Source of the DNA: Amycolatopsis mongoliensis
GTDB taxonomy: Bacteria; Actinomycetota; Actinomycetes; Mycobacteriales; Pseudonocardiaceae
Direction of reading: 5' to 3'
Assembly: GCF_030285665.1 (NCBI RefSeq)
Contig: NZ_CP127295.1
Span: 9,176,001-9,240,000 of the forward strand
DNA: 64,000 nt
The first letter of the stretch is position 1; each line of letters opens with the position of its first letter. Positions 18,381-27,348 of this stretch are shown in pieces. Position numbers and translations under genes: made by a program. The notes beneath the pieces were generated by a model. It worked only from the letters and a program-made list of their open reading frames with translations, was not told where the DNA came from and did not search any database.

Positions 18381-19258
18381 CCGTCATCCGAACCGGCCGC
18401 CGGAGCGGGCCGAACCGGCGCGAAGAGCGCGAGCGCGTCTCCCGCGGTGAGGCCGTCCTCCGGTGGGTGCTGATGCTGATCGCCGTGGCGGTCGTGCTCG
18501 GGCCGTTGCTCTGGCAGGTCACCACCGCGCTCAAGGGACCCGGCGAGAGCACCGCGGGCTTCCCCGGCAGCCTCGTGCCGAGCGAACCGACGCTGGACAA
18601 CTTCGTCACGGCGTTCACGCAGATCCCGCTCGCGCGGTACCTGCTGAACTCCGGGGGCATCGCGGCGCTGGGCGTGGTGACGAACCTGCTGCTGGCCACC
18701 CTCACCGGCTACGCGCTGGCGCGGATCCCGTTCCGCGGCCGGAACGTCTACCTGGCCGCCCTGCTGGCCACCGCGGCACTGCCGTTCGAGGTGATCCTCG
18801 TGTCGACGCTGCTCGTCACGCGCAACCTCGGCCTGCAGGACACCCTCGTCGGCGTCGTCCTCCCGCAAGCCGTCTCGATCACCTCGATCTTCGTGATGCG
18901 CCAGGCGTTCCGGGGCATCCCGGACGAGCTCGAGGAGGCCGCGACGATCGACGGCGCCGGGCCGGTCCGGACGTTCCTGCGCATCATGCTGCCCAACGTC
19001 AAGGGCTCGCTCGCGGTCATCACGGTGCTGGGCTTCCTCGACTCCTGGGACCACTTCATCTGGCCGCTGGTGATCCTGAGCAGTCCCGAGAAGTACCCGG
19101 TCAACGTCGGCGTCCAGTATCTCTCCGGCGCGTTCTCGGCCGACCAGCGCGTCATCTCCGCCGCCGCGCTCGTCGTGATCGTCCCGCCGCTGCTGGTCTA
19201 CATGCTCATGCAGCGCCACGTGTTCTCCGGGCTCGCGGGAGGGGCGCTCAAAGGATGA
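18377..19258 (+). CDS. Sugar ABC transporter permease 2 (MalG type)
   Basis: Second permease of the importer, 293 residues, six hydrophobic segments. The EAA loop reads PDELEEAATIDGAGPVRTFL near residue 184. The cytoplasmic N-terminus is strongly basic (GRRSGPNRREERER). The GTG start is in a GTGA overlap with permease 1, and its stop overlaps the downstream oxidoreductase by ATGA, so binding protein, both permeases, oxidoreductase and LacI regulator form one translationally coupled operon. Confidence 0.93.
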   Translation: MTVIRTGRRSGPNRREERERVSRGEAVLRWVLMLIAVAVVLGPLLWQVTTALKGPGESTAGFPGSLVPSEPTLDNFVTAFTQIPLARYLLNSGGIAALGVVTNLLLATLTGYALARIPFRGRNVYLAALLATAALPFEVILVSTLLVTRNLGLQDTLVGVVLPQAVSITSIFVMRQAFRGIPDELEEAATIDGAGPVRTFLRIMLPNVKGSLAVITVLGFLDSWDHFIWPLVILSSPEKYPVNVGVQYLSGAFSADQRVISAAALVVIVPPLLVYMLMQRHVFSGLAGGALKG

Positions 19259-20484
19259 CGACCCCACTCCCGGCCACGGTCCTGGTCGGCACCGGCGGCT
19301 ACGGGCTGCGGCACCTGCGCAGCCTGCTCGGCCTGCACCGGGACGGCCTGATCGACCTCACCGGCCTGGTCGACGTCGCGGTTTCCACGGAGGCCCGGCA
19401 AGCCGTCGCCGAGCACGGCCTCGCGCCCGCCTGGTACCCGAGCCTCGAGGACGCGCTCGCCGCGGGTCCGGTCGACTCGGTGGTGATCTCGACGCCGCCG
19501 CACACGCACTTCACGCTCGCCCGGACGGCGATCGAGGCGAAAGCCGCCGTATACCTGGAAAAACCGCCCGTCACGCTGCTGCAAGACCTCGACGCGCTGG
19601 CCGCCCTCCCGGCCTCGCGGCGTGTCGAGGTCGGCTTCCAGGACGCGCGGGCGACCGTAGCGGCGCTGAGCCGCGCCTGGGCCGCCCTCGGCAGGCCGGC
19701 GGTCGACGACGTCGTCGCGTACGGCGCCCTGGCCCGCCCCGACGAGTACTACCGGCGCAGCCGGTGGGCGGGCCACTGGTTCCTCGACGGCCGGGCCGTC
19801 CTCGACGGGCCGCTGTTCAACCCGCTCGCCCACGTCGTCCAGGCGGCACTGCTCTTTGCCGCGCGGGTCGAGGACGGCTGGTCCCCGGCGCAGGTCGTGG
19901 CGGAGTGCTTCCACGTCCGGGCCCTGCCGGGCGACGACACCTCGGCGATCCGGGTCGTCCCCCACCGGGGACCGCGGGTCCTCGCGGTGGGCACCACCGC
20001 CTCGGACGTCGTCGTGCACCCGGGCGTGCTCGTACACACCGGCGACGGCGTCATCCGCGTCTCCGACGGCGGGCGGCGGGTGACCGCCTGGCGGCGCGGG
20101 ACCCGGATCGCGGTCACCCCGGCCACCCCCGCGACGTCCGCGCTGCGGGCCGCGGTCACCGACCCCGACGGCGCCGGGGATCCCTTGCTGTCGCCGGCCG
20201 CCACGCGCGCCTTCGTGTTGACCGGCAATGCCGCCGTCCAGGCGATGGGCTCGCCGCACCCCGCGCCGGTCGCGGCGAGCCCGGGGCCGGACGGCGTGCG
20301 CGCGGCCGGGCTCGGCCGGCTCGTCGCGGCGTGCGCCCGCCGCGGCGCCCTGCTGTCGGAGGTGGCTCCGGCCTGGGGCGGGGCGACCCGGCGGCTCGAC
20401 GTCGCCGGGTACCGTGGGCTGGTGCACCCGGACCTGTCCCCGACCGTCGTCACGACCACGCCGTCCGGGCCGGGTGCCGCATGA
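19255..20484 (+). CDS. Gfo/Idh/MocA-family oxidoreductase (second copy)
   Basis: A 409-residue NAD(P)-binding sugar oxidoreductase. The N-terminal Rossmann motif is VLVGTGGYGLRHLRSL. The family motif appears as VVISTPPHTHFTLAR followed by AVYLEKPPVTLLQDLDAL (EKPP at about residue 102). The C-terminal part is longer than in copy 1 and contains WFLDGRAVLDGPLFNPLAHVV, the substrate-side region. Co-translation with the sugar permeases suggests that it oxidises or epimerises the imported sugar. Substrate unknown. Confidence 0.85.
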   Translation: MTTPLPATVLVGTGGYGLRHLRSLLGLHRDGLIDLTGLVDVAVSTEARQAVAEHGLAPAWYPSLEDALAAGPVDSVVISTPPHTHFTLARTAIEAKAAVYLEKPPVTLLQDLDALAALPASRRVEVGFQDARATVAALSRAWAALGRPAVDDVVAYGALARPDEYYRRSRWAGHWFLDGRAVLDGPLFNPLAHVVQAALLFAARVEDGWSPAQVVAECFHVRALPGDDTSAIRVVPHRGPRVLAVGTTASDVVVHPGVLVHTGDGVIRVSDGGRRVTAWRRGTRIAVTPATPATSALRAAVTDPDGAGDPLLSPAATRAFVLTGNAAVQAMGSPHPAPVAASPGPDGVRAAGLGRLVAACARRGALLSEVAPAWGGATRRLDVAGYRGLVHPDLSPTVVTTTPSGPGAA

Positions 20485-21479
20485 CCCGGCGCGTGCAGCG
20501 GACCAAGCTCGCCGACGTCGCGACCGCGGCCGGGGTGTCGATTTCGACGGTCTCGCGAGTGTTCTCCAACCCGGAGCTGCTGTCCCCGGACACCGTGCGG
20601 AACGTGCGTGAAGTGGCCGCGCGGCTGCGGTTCACCCCGAACCTGATGGCCCGCGCCCTGCGCGCCGGCGACGCCCCCTACCTCGGCGTCGTCGTGCCGG
20701 ACATCAGCAACCCGTACATGACGACGCTGCTCAAGGCCGCACAGGCCCGGGCCCGCGGGCGGGACATCGGCGTGTTCGTCGCGGACACCGACGACGCGGC
20801 CGACGTCGAACGGCAGATGTGCGAGCAGTTCGCCCGCCAGACCCGGGGCATCCTGCTGTGCTCGCCGCGGATGAGCGTCTCCCACATCCGCGAGATCGCG
20901 GACATGATCCCGCTGATGCTGGTCAACCGCCCGGTGGACGGCATCCCCTGCGTCTACACCGACTCGACGGCCTCCATCGCCGAGCTCGTGGACCGCCTGT
21001 GCGAACTCGGCCACGAGAAGATCGCGTACCTGCCGGGACCGGTCGGCTCCTGGGCCAACAAGGTCCGGGCCCGCGCGGTCGCCGACCGGGTGCGCAGACG
21101 CGGCGGGAGCTTGACCAAGCTCGACCCGACCGCGGCCCGGCACGAGGACGGCGTCGCGGCCGCCGCCGCGGTCGCCGAGCACGGCGCGACCGCGGTGGTC
21201 GCCTTCGACGACGTGCTGGCGGCCGGGCTCATCGAGGGCTTCCGGCAGCTCGGCCTGTCGGTGCCGGACGACGTCAGCGTCGCCGGGCACGACGACGTCC
21301 TGGCCGGCCTGGTCCAGCCGGGGCTGACGACCATCGACGGCGCCAGCGCGCGCGTCGCGCAGCTGGCGGTCGACCGGTTGCTGGCCGACACCGAGCCGGG
21401 CACCGCGCCCGACACGAGCCACACCGGCATCGAAAGCACCCTCGTCTGGCGCGCGAGCACCGGCAAACCCCGGGCCTGA
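20481..21479 (+). CDS. LacI-family transcriptional regulator
   Basis: DNA-binding repressor, 332 residues. The LacI helix-turn-helix is at the N-terminus (KLADVATAAGVSISTVSRVF, residues 9-28) with the hinge LRFTPNLMARALRAG. A periplasmic-binding-protein-like effector domain follows (LGVVVPDISNPYMTTLLKAA; VVAFDDVLAAGLIEGFRQLG; SVAGHDDV). Its likely targets are the three CAAACGTTTG sites in this island, which fit the LacI operator style. It overlaps the preceding oxidoreductase by ATGA. The inducer is probably a phosphorylated or free sugar from the imported substrate (inference). Confidence 0.95.
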   Translation: MTRRVQRTKLADVATAAGVSISTVSRVFSNPELLSPDTVRNVREVAARLRFTPNLMARALRAGDAPYLGVVVPDISNPYMTTLLKAAQARARGRDIGVFVADTDDAADVERQMCEQFARQTRGILLCSPRMSVSHIREIADMIPLMLVNRPVDGIPCVYTDSTASIAELVDRLCELGHEKIAYLPGPVGSWANKVRARAVADRVRRRGGSLTKLDPTAARHEDGVAAAAAVAEHGATAVVAFDDVLAAGLIEGFRQLGLSVPDDVSVAGHDDVLAGLVQPGLTTIDGASARVAQLAVDRLLADTEPGTAPDTSHTGIESTLVWRASTGKPRA

Positions 21480-21519
21480 CCCCTGTCCGCCTCGGCTGGT
21501 TTTTCGACGGCCGCCAATG

Positions 21520-21529
21520 CAAACGTTTG
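21520..21529. promoter_or_regulatory. LacI-type operator 3 (epimerase operon promoter)
   Basis: Third copy of CAAACGTTTG within TGCAAACGTTTGA, 16 bp before the epimerase start codon and just before its ribosome-binding site (CGGAGGAAACGG). It would block transcription of the 21545-24835 operon and perhaps the genes behind it. Confidence 0.82.
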
Positions 21530-21544
21530 AATCGGAGGAAACGG

Positions 21545-22588
21545 ATGAAACAGACGCCCCACCCGGCGGCTCCGAAGGACGAGGACCAGCTGGAAGACCT
21601 GCTCTCCGCGCCGCTCGAGGGCGTGGGAACGGACCTCGCGGCCTTGGGCGGCGACGTGGTGCTTCTCGGCGCCGGCGGCAAGATCGGCCCGACCATGACG
21701 CTGATGGCCCGGCGGGCCCTCGACGCCGCCGGCTCGACGGCGACGGTCCACGCGGTCTCGAGGTGGTCGGAACCGGACGTCCGCGATTCCCTCGAACGCC
21801 AGGGGGTCCGCACGCACAGCGCCGAGCTCGGCGATCCGGACAGCGTCCGGACACTCCCCGACGCGGCCGGCGTGTTCCACCTCGCGGCGCTGAAGTTCGG
21901 CACCACGGGCGCCGAGCAGCGGATGTGGTGGACCAACGCGGCGATCCCGGCGATGGTGGCCGACCGCTACCGGGGCGTGCCCACCGTCGTCTACTCCAGC
22001 GGCAACGTCTACCCGCTGACCCCGCTGGCCCACGGCGGCTGCACGGAACGGGACGAACCGCGGCCGAACGGCGAATACGCGCAGTCGTGCCTGGCGCGGG
22101 AACGGGTGTTCGCGGCGGCGTCCGAGCGGTGGGGCACACCGACGGTGATGTTCCGCCTGAACTACGCCTGCGAACTGCGGTACGGCGTGCTCGCGGACAT
22201 CGCGACCCGGATCGCCGGGGGACGCCCGGTCGACGTGACGATGCCGGCGGTCAACGTCGTCTGGCAGCGCGACGTCAGCGCCTGGGCGCTGCGCAGCATC
22301 CTGCTCGCCGACCCCGCGGCGCCGGTGCTCAACGCCACCGGTCCGGAGACGATCCCGGTGCGCCGCATCGCCTCGCTGCTGGCCGAGGCCATGGCGGCCG
22401 ACGTCGAGTTCACCGGCAGCGAGGCGCCCGACGCGCTGCTCAACGACGCCGGCGACTGCTTCGCCCGCTTCGGCTACCCCAGCCTCGCCGCGCGGACCCT
22501 CATCGCGTGGACGGCCGAGTGGGTCCGGGGCGGCGGCAGGCAGCTCGGCAAGGCGACGAAGTTCGAGCAGCGCCAGGGGCGGTACTGA
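21545..22588 (+). CDS. NAD-dependent epimerase/dehydratase-like protein with altered active site
   Basis: Extended short-chain dehydrogenase fold, 347 residues. The nucleotide loop is VVLLGAGGKIGPTMT near residue 38. The strand with the catalytic serine is VVYSSGNVYPL. The normal YxxxK pair reads EYAQSCLARE, with cysteine in place of lysine, so classical SDR catalysis is in doubt. The C-terminus has family-like ATGPETIPVRRIASLLAEAM. The ATG has a strong ribosome-binding site and operator 3 just upstream. Overlaps the next gene by one base (TGATG). Confidence 0.8.
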   Translation: MKQTPHPAAPKDEDQLEDLLSAPLEGVGTDLAALGGDVVLLGAGGKIGPTMTLMARRALDAAGSTATVHAVSRWSEPDVRDSLERQGVRTHSAELGDPDSVRTLPDAAGVFHLAALKFGTTGAEQRMWWTNAAIPAMVADRYRGVPTVVYSSGNVYPLTPLAHGGCTERDEPRPNGEYAQSCLARERVFAAASERWGTPTVMFRLNYACELRYGVLADIATRIAGGRPVDVTMPAVNVVWQRDVSAWALRSILLADPAAPVLNATGPETIPVRRIASLLAEAMAADVEFTGSEAPDALLNDAGDCFARFGYPSLAARTLIAWTAEWVRGGGRQLGKATKFEQRQGRY

Positions 22589-23604
22589 TGACCGCCGCGG
22601 TCCGCGACCGGCTGCTCGCCGGCGTCACCGTCCCCGCGCACCCGCTCGCCGTCACCGGCGGCGGCGAATTCGACGAACGCGCCCAGCGCGCCCTCACCCG
22701 GTACTACCTCGCCGCGGGCGTGGACGGCCTGGCCGTGGGCGTGCACACCACGCAGTTCGCCCTCCACGACGACGAAAAGCTGTTCGCCACCGTGCTCGAT
22801 CTCGCGGCCAGGACCGCGGTGGACGAAGGCAGGCAGCCGCTCCTGGTGGCCGGCGTCATCGGGGACACCGCCCAGGCCGTCCGCGAAGCGGCGCTGGCGG
22901 CCGAAGCGGGCTACGACGCGGTTTTGCTCTGCCCGTACGGGATGGCCGTCCCCTCCCCCGACGCCCTCCTGGACCGGGCCCGCGCGGTCGGCGAAGTCCT
23001 GCCCACCATCGGGTTCGCGCTCCAGAAAGCCGTCGGCGGGCCGGAGCTGCCGAAGTCGTACTGGAGCCGCCTGTTCGACCTCGGCTCGGTCGTCGGCGTC
23101 AAGGCCGCGCCGTTCGACCGGTACCGCACCAACGACATCGCCCGCGCGCTGCTCGACCACGACCGGTGGAACGAAATCGCGTTGCTCACCGGCAACGACG
23201 ACGCGATCGTCGCCGACCTCGTCACGCCCTACCGCGGGGCAGCTGGCCGGGTCCTGCGCGTGTCGGGCGGGTTGCTCGGCCAGTGGGCGGTCGGCACGAA
23301 CGCCGCCGCCGAGCTGCGCCGCCTCGCCGCCGGTCCGGTCAGCCCCGACATCCTGGCGACGGGCGCCGACCTCGTCGAGGTGAACGCCGCCGTCTTCGAC
23401 GTCGCCCACGGCTTCGCCGGTTGCGTCGCGGGCGTGAACGAAGTCCTTCGCCAGCAAGGACTTCTCGGTTCATCACGGTGCCTGTCGACCGCCGAGCGGC
23501 TGTCTCCGGGCCAGGCGGAGCTGATCGAGCAGGCCCGGCACCGCTTCCCGCACCTGTTCGACGAAACCTTCGTGAGGGAGCACCGCGATGACTGGCTCGG
23601 CTGA
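22588..23604 (+). CDS. DHDPS-family aldolase/lyase
   Basis: Class I aldolase of the dihydrodipicolinate synthase/N-acetylneuraminate lyase superfamily, 338 residues. The Schiff-base lysine is in the strand SVVGVKAAPFDRY near residue 171. The tyrosine normally found in the LYNxP motif is not present; the aligned stretch reads IGFALQKAVGG, with phenylalanine. GLAVGVHTTQFAL near residue 50 replaces the usual GTTGE-type loop. It could cleave a keto-deoxy sugar acid such as KDG, in keeping with the mannonate dehydratase downstream, but the altered motifs leave the substrate open. Confidence 0.82.
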   Translation: MTAAVRDRLLAGVTVPAHPLAVTGGGEFDERAQRALTRYYLAAGVDGLAVGVHTTQFALHDDEKLFATVLDLAARTAVDEGRQPLLVAGVIGDTAQAVREAALAAEAGYDAVLLCPYGMAVPSPDALLDRARAVGEVLPTIGFALQKAVGGPELPKSYWSRLFDLGSVVGVKAAPFDRYRTNDIARALLDHDRWNEIALLTGNDDAIVADLVTPYRGAAGRVLRVSGGLLGQWAVGTNAAAELRRLAAGPVSPDILATGADLVEVNAAVFDVAHGFAGCVAGVNEVLRQQGLLGSSRCLSTAERLSPGQAELIEQARHRFPHLFDETFVREHRDDWLG

Positions 23605-24835
23605 CCGGCCGCCCGTGCGGATCGTCCACCTCGGACTCGGCGCCTTCCACCGCGCCCACCAGGTGGCGTACACGCAGCTCGGCGACCCGGAGTGGGGCAT
23701 CGCGGCCGTCCAAGGCCGGTCCGCGCGCCTGGCCCGGACGCTCGCGGCCCAGGACCACGTCTACACGCTCGTCGAACGCGGCCCGGACACCGACGCCTTC
23801 CACCGGATGACCGCGCTCGTGGCCGCGTACGGCGCGGACCGGGCGGCGGAGCTCGACCGGCTGGTGGCCGACCCCGGCGTCGCGGTGATCACGCTGACGA
23901 TCACCGAAGCGGGGTACGTCGTCGACGAGAAGGACGTCGCCGCGATGCGCGAGAGCCGCGTGCCCCGCACGGCACCTTCCCGGCTGCTGCGGGCGCTCGA
24001 CGCGCGGCGGCGCTCGGGCGCCGGTCCGATCGCCGTCGTGCCGTGCGACAACGTCCTCGCCAACGGTGCGCGGATCCGCTCGGCGCTGACCGTGCTGGCG
24101 TCCGAAATGGACGGTGACCTGCTCGCGTGGATGACGGATCACGTCTCGTTCGTCGACACCGTCTCCGACCGCATCACCCCCGCGGCCACGCCCGCCGACG
24201 TCGACCTGGTCGCCACGGCGGCCGGCTGGCCCGACCGGGCCCCGGTGGTCACCGAGCCGTTCTCCGAGTGGGTCCTCGCCGGGGAGTTCCCCGCGGGCCG
24301 CCCGGACTGGCAGCGCGCGGGCACGACGGTCGTCGACGACATCCGCCCGTTCGAGCGGCGCAAGCTGCGGCTGCTCAACGGGGCGCACCTCTTCCTGGCC
24401 ATGGCGGGACCGGCCCGCGGACACGAGACCGTCGCCGAGGCGATCGCCGATCCCGAGCTCGCCCGGCTCACGGACGAGTACTGGGCGGCCGCGTCGCCCG
24501 GCGTGCCGGACGCCGCCGCCTACCGGAAGCGGCTACGCGCCCGGTTCGCCAACGGCCGGATCCAGCACTCGCTCGCGCAGATCGCCCAGGACGCCGAGCA
24601 CAAACTGCGGGAACGCGTCGTCCCGCTGGTGACCGAGCTGCTCGCGGCCGGCGCCGATCCCGGCCCGGCCCTGCGCGTCGTGGCGGCTTGGCTGGCCCAC
24701 ACCGGCGACGCTCCCCGGCCGGACGCCGCCCTCGACCGGCTGGCGCCCGGCTGGGCCGCCGACCGCCGCCTGCGGCACGGGCTCGACCTGGCCGCTCTCG
24801 AACTCTCCCGGCTCGGCTCCCCGTCCGGGAGATGA
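23588..24835 (+). CDS. Mannitol dehydrogenase-family polyol/uronate oxidoreductase
   Basis: Long-chain NAD-dependent dehydrogenase family (mannitol dehydrogenase, fructuronate reductase, tagaturonate reductase), 415 residues. The N-terminal nucleotide-binding motif is VRIVHLGLGAFHRAHQ. The catalytic Lys-Asn-His motif reads RKLRLLNGAHLFLA near residue 258, and DNVLANG and FVDTVSDRITP are typical family strings. With a mannonate dehydratase in the same island, fructuronate reductase (fructuronate to mannonate) is the favoured role. It overlaps the aldolase gene by 17 bp, so it is in the same operon. Confidence 0.88.
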   Translation: MTGSADRPPVRIVHLGLGAFHRAHQVAYTQLGDPEWGIAAVQGRSARLARTLAAQDHVYTLVERGPDTDAFHRMTALVAAYGADRAAELDRLVADPGVAVITLTITEAGYVVDEKDVAAMRESRVPRTAPSRLLRALDARRRSGAGPIAVVPCDNVLANGARIRSALTVLASEMDGDLLAWMTDHVSFVDTVSDRITPAATPADVDLVATAAGWPDRAPVVTEPFSEWVLAGEFPAGRPDWQRAGTTVVDDIRPFERRKLRLLNGAHLFLAMAGPARGHETVAEAIADPELARLTDEYWAAASPGVPDAAAYRKRLRARFANGRIQHSLAQIAQDAEHKLRERVVPLVTELLAAGADPGPALRVVAAWLAHTGDAPRPDAALDRLAPGWAADRRLRHGLDLAALELSRLGSPSGR

Positions 24836-24866
24836 CCCGTTCCCCCAAACCCGAAGCAGGTGTCAG

Positions 24867-25769
24867 ATGGGCTCACCACGTCCCCTCCTCCTCGCCGCGG
24901 CGGTCACCCTGGCCGCCGGGCTCCTCACCGCCACCGGCGGCACGGTCGCCGAAGCCGCGGCCTGCGGCTACGACGCGGCCGTCCTCGCCGACCAGCCGGC
25001 CGCGTACTGGCGCATGGACGGCGCCGCCACCGGGCACGAGAACGACGTCAGCGGACACGGGCTCACCGGCGCCTACGCCGGCACGCGCTCGGCGGCCACC
25101 CTCCCCGACGGCGAACGGGCGGCCGACTTCGACGGCGCCACCGGCTACCTCGAAGTCGCCGACAACCCGGTGCTGAGCCCGGCCACCACGGGCCGGTTCA
25201 CCCTCGAAGCGTGGATGCGGCCCGACACGCTGGAGTTCCCGCACAGCCAGAGCTCCGGGTACGTGCACTGGATGGGCAAAGGCGAAACCGGGCAGCACGA
25301 GTACGTCGCCCGGATGTACTCGAAGACCACCACCGAAAACCGGCCCAACCGCGTCTCCGGCTACGCCTTCAACCTCGACGGCGGCCTCGGTGCGGGCTCG
25401 TACTTCCAGGACGCGGTGACCGCCGGCCAGTGGATCCACTACGTCCTGGTCATCGACTCCGCCGACACCAGCACCGAATATCCGCACGGCTACACGAAGA
25501 TCTACCGCGACGGCGTGCTGCGCGACCAGGACCAGCTCGAAATCTCGGGCACCGTCATCACCCCGGCCCGCGGCACCGCGCCCTTCCGCGTCGGCACCCG
25601 GGACTTCGGGTCCTGGTTCGCCGGCGCCGTCGGCAAGGTCGCCGTGTACGACCACGAGCTCAGCGCCGAACGGATCGCGGCCCACACGGCGGCCATGACC
25701 GCGGCGTGCACTCGCGGCGGCCACGGCCACGGGCACCGGCCCTGCCCGCACCCCGGCCGTCCCACCTGA
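24867..25769 (+). CDS. Secreted LamG/concanavalin-like domain protein
   Basis: A 300-residue secreted protein. The N-terminus is a Sec signal peptide (hydrophobic AAAVTLAAGLLTATGG, cleavage expected near AEAAA at about residue 32). The rest is one laminin-G-like jelly-roll domain: YWRMDGAATGHENDVSGHG, ADFDGATGYLEVADN, FTLEAWMRPDTL, DYWxH-type GQWIHYVLVIDS, FAGAVGKVAVYDHELSAERI. Such domains bind glycans or sit beside glycan-degrading enzymes. The C-terminus is rich in His and Pro. It lies 31 bp behind the uronate operon, so it may capture the polymeric substrate (inference). Confidence 0.85.
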   Translation: MGSPRPLLLAAAVTLAAGLLTATGGTVAEAAACGYDAAVLADQPAAYWRMDGAATGHENDVSGHGLTGAYAGTRSAATLPDGERAADFDGATGYLEVADNPVLSPATTGRFTLEAWMRPDTLEFPHSQSSGYVHWMGKGETGQHEYVARMYSKTTTENRPNRVSGYAFNLDGGLGAGSYFQDAVTAGQWIHYVLVIDSADTSTEYPHGYTKIYRDGVLRDQDQLEISGTVITPARGTAPFRVGTRDFGSWFAGAVGKVAVYDHELSAERIAAHTAAMTAACTRGGHGHGHRPCPHPGRPT

Positions 25770-25799
25770 CCCGGCACCCCGACTTCGGAGGAGTTCGTC

Positions 25800-27092
25800 A
25801 TGACCGCCACCCAGCTCGTCCCGCCCGCCACCGAAACCGGCGACGCGGGCACCCGGATCGCGTCGGCCGAGGTGCTCGTCACCTCGCCCGGCCGCAACTT
25901 CGTCACCCTGCGCCTGCGCACCGAAGACGGCGTCGTCGGGCTCGGCGACGCGACCGTCAACGGCCGCGAACTGGCCGTGGCGTCCTACCTCGCCGACCAC
26001 GTGACGCCGCTGCTGATCGGCCGCGACGCGCACGCCATCGAGGACACCTGGCAATACCTCTACCGGGGCGCCTACTGGCGGCGCGGCCCGATCACCATGG
26101 CCGCCATCGCCGCCGTCGACACCGCGTTGTGGGACATCAAGGCCAAGCTGGCGGGGCTCCCGCTGTACCAGCTGCTCGGCGGCCGGAGCCGGCGCGGCTG
26201 CCTGGCCTACGGGCACGCCAGCGGCGCCGACCTGCCGGAGCTGTTCGACTCGGTGCGCGCCCACCTCGAGCAGGGGTACCGCGCCATCCGGATCCAGACC
26301 GGGATCCCCGGGCTCGGGTCGGTGTACGGCGTCGCGTCCAGTGCCCACGCGGGCGTGGGCGGCGGCACCCGCTACGACCACGAGCCGGCCCGCCGGTCCG
26401 ACGTGCCGGTCGAGGAGGAGTGGGACACCCGGGCGTACTTGCGCCACGCTCCCCGCGTGTTCGAAGCGGTCCGGGCCGAGTTCGGCCCCGACCTGCCGCT
26501 CCTGCACGACGCCCACCACCGGCTGACGCCGATCCAGGCGGCCCGGCTGGGCAAGTCCCTGGAGCCGTACGACCTGTTCTGGCTCGAGGACGTCACGCCC
26601 GCGGAGAACCCGGCGGTGCTGCGGCGGGTTCGGGAACACACGACCACGCCGCTGGCGATCGGCGAGGTGTTCAACACGATCTGGGACTACCGCGAGCTCT
26701 TCGAGGAGCAGCTGATCGACTACGTCCGCTCCCCGGTCACGCACGCGGGCGGGATCACCGCGCTGCGGCGCATCTTCGACTACGCGGCGGTGTACCAGAT
26801 CAAGTCCGGCGTCCACGGCCCCACCGACGTCTCCCCCGTCGGCCTCGCCGCCGCCCTGCACCTCGGGATCGCCCTCCCGAACTTCGGGATCCAGGAGTAC
26901 ATGAAGCACTCCGCGGAAACCGACGAGGTGTTCCGGCCGACCCACCGGTTCGAGGACGGCCTGCTCCACCCGGGCGAGCAGCCGGGTCTCGGCGTCGAGT
27001 ACGACGACGAGGTGGCCGACGCACACCCGTACGCCCGCGCGTACCTCCCCGTGAACCGCCTCAGCTTGGACGGCGCCATGCACGACTGGTGA
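25800..27092 (+). CDS. manD: D-mannonate dehydratase (enolase superfamily, ManD type)
   Basis: Dehydrates D-mannonate to 2-keto-3-deoxygluconate in hexuronate breakdown. It has 430 residues. The barrel ligands of the enolase superfamily are visible: aspartate in [11 protein letters not shown] near residue 237, glutamate in [11 protein letters not shown], and glutamate in [12 protein letters not shown]. ManD-specific features are the histidine after that aspartate (DAHH) and the string [20 protein letters not shown] near residue 338. The C-terminal [18 protein letters not shown] is the usual ManD end. Some ManD-family members act on D-gluconate or are nearly inactive, so the substrate is not certain. 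The ATG follows a good GGAGGAG site. Confidence 0.9.
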   Translation: MTATQLVPPATETGDAGTRIASAEVLVTSPGRNFVTLRLRTEDGVVGLGDATVNGRELAVASYLADHVTPLLIGRDAHAIEDTWQYLYRGAYWRRGPITMAAIAAVDTALWDIKAKLAGLPLYQLLGGRSRRGCLAYGHASGADLPELFDSVRAHLEQGYRAIRIQTGIPGLGSVYGVASSAHAGVGGGTRYDHEPARRSDVPVEEEWDTRAYLRHAPRVFEAVRAEFGPDLPLLHDAHHRLTPIQAARLGKSLEPYDLFWLEDVTPAENPAVLRRVREHTTTPLAIGEVFNTIWDYRELFEEQLIDYVRSPVTHAGGITALRRIFDYAAVYQIKSGVHGPTDVSPVGLAAALHLGIALPNFGIQEYMKHSAETDEVFRPTHRFEDGLLHPGEQPGLGVEYDDEVADAHPYARAYLPVNRLSLDGAMHDW

Positions 27093-27099
27093 CGGTGGG

Positions 27100-27210
27100 C
27101 GCCGTTTCCACTCGCAGCAGGTGGGGCTCGGCCAGCAGGACGTCTGCCCCGGACCGGCACACGACAACGGCGATCAGCAGTCCGATCGGTCCGCCACCGA
27201 CCACGAGGGC
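27100..27210 (-). pseudogene. Fragment of a zinc-type (MDR) dehydrogenase
   Basis: The minus strand encodes only the nucleotide-binding strand of a medium-chain dehydrogenase: ALVVGGGPIGLLIAVVVCRS followed by GADVLLAEPHLLRVETA. No catalytic domain or C-terminal domain is present on either side. It is a leftover from recombination at the edge of the sugar island. Confidence 0.6.
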
Positions 27211-27348
27211 CCGCTCCCCCCGGCCTGCCGGACGTCGTGCACCGCCACCGCGACGGTCTCGGCCGGCGCCGCGTGGTCGAGCCGTCACGGTGGTCCTCGA
27301 CAACACGCTCGAGGACCGCCGCTGCGAGATCCAGCGGCGGGTGTTCGG

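Noticed and set aside
19749..22139. Minus-strand frame of 796 codons across the oxidoreductase, LacI and epimerase genes
   Set aside because: It crosses several confirmed genes and an operator region; composition effect only.
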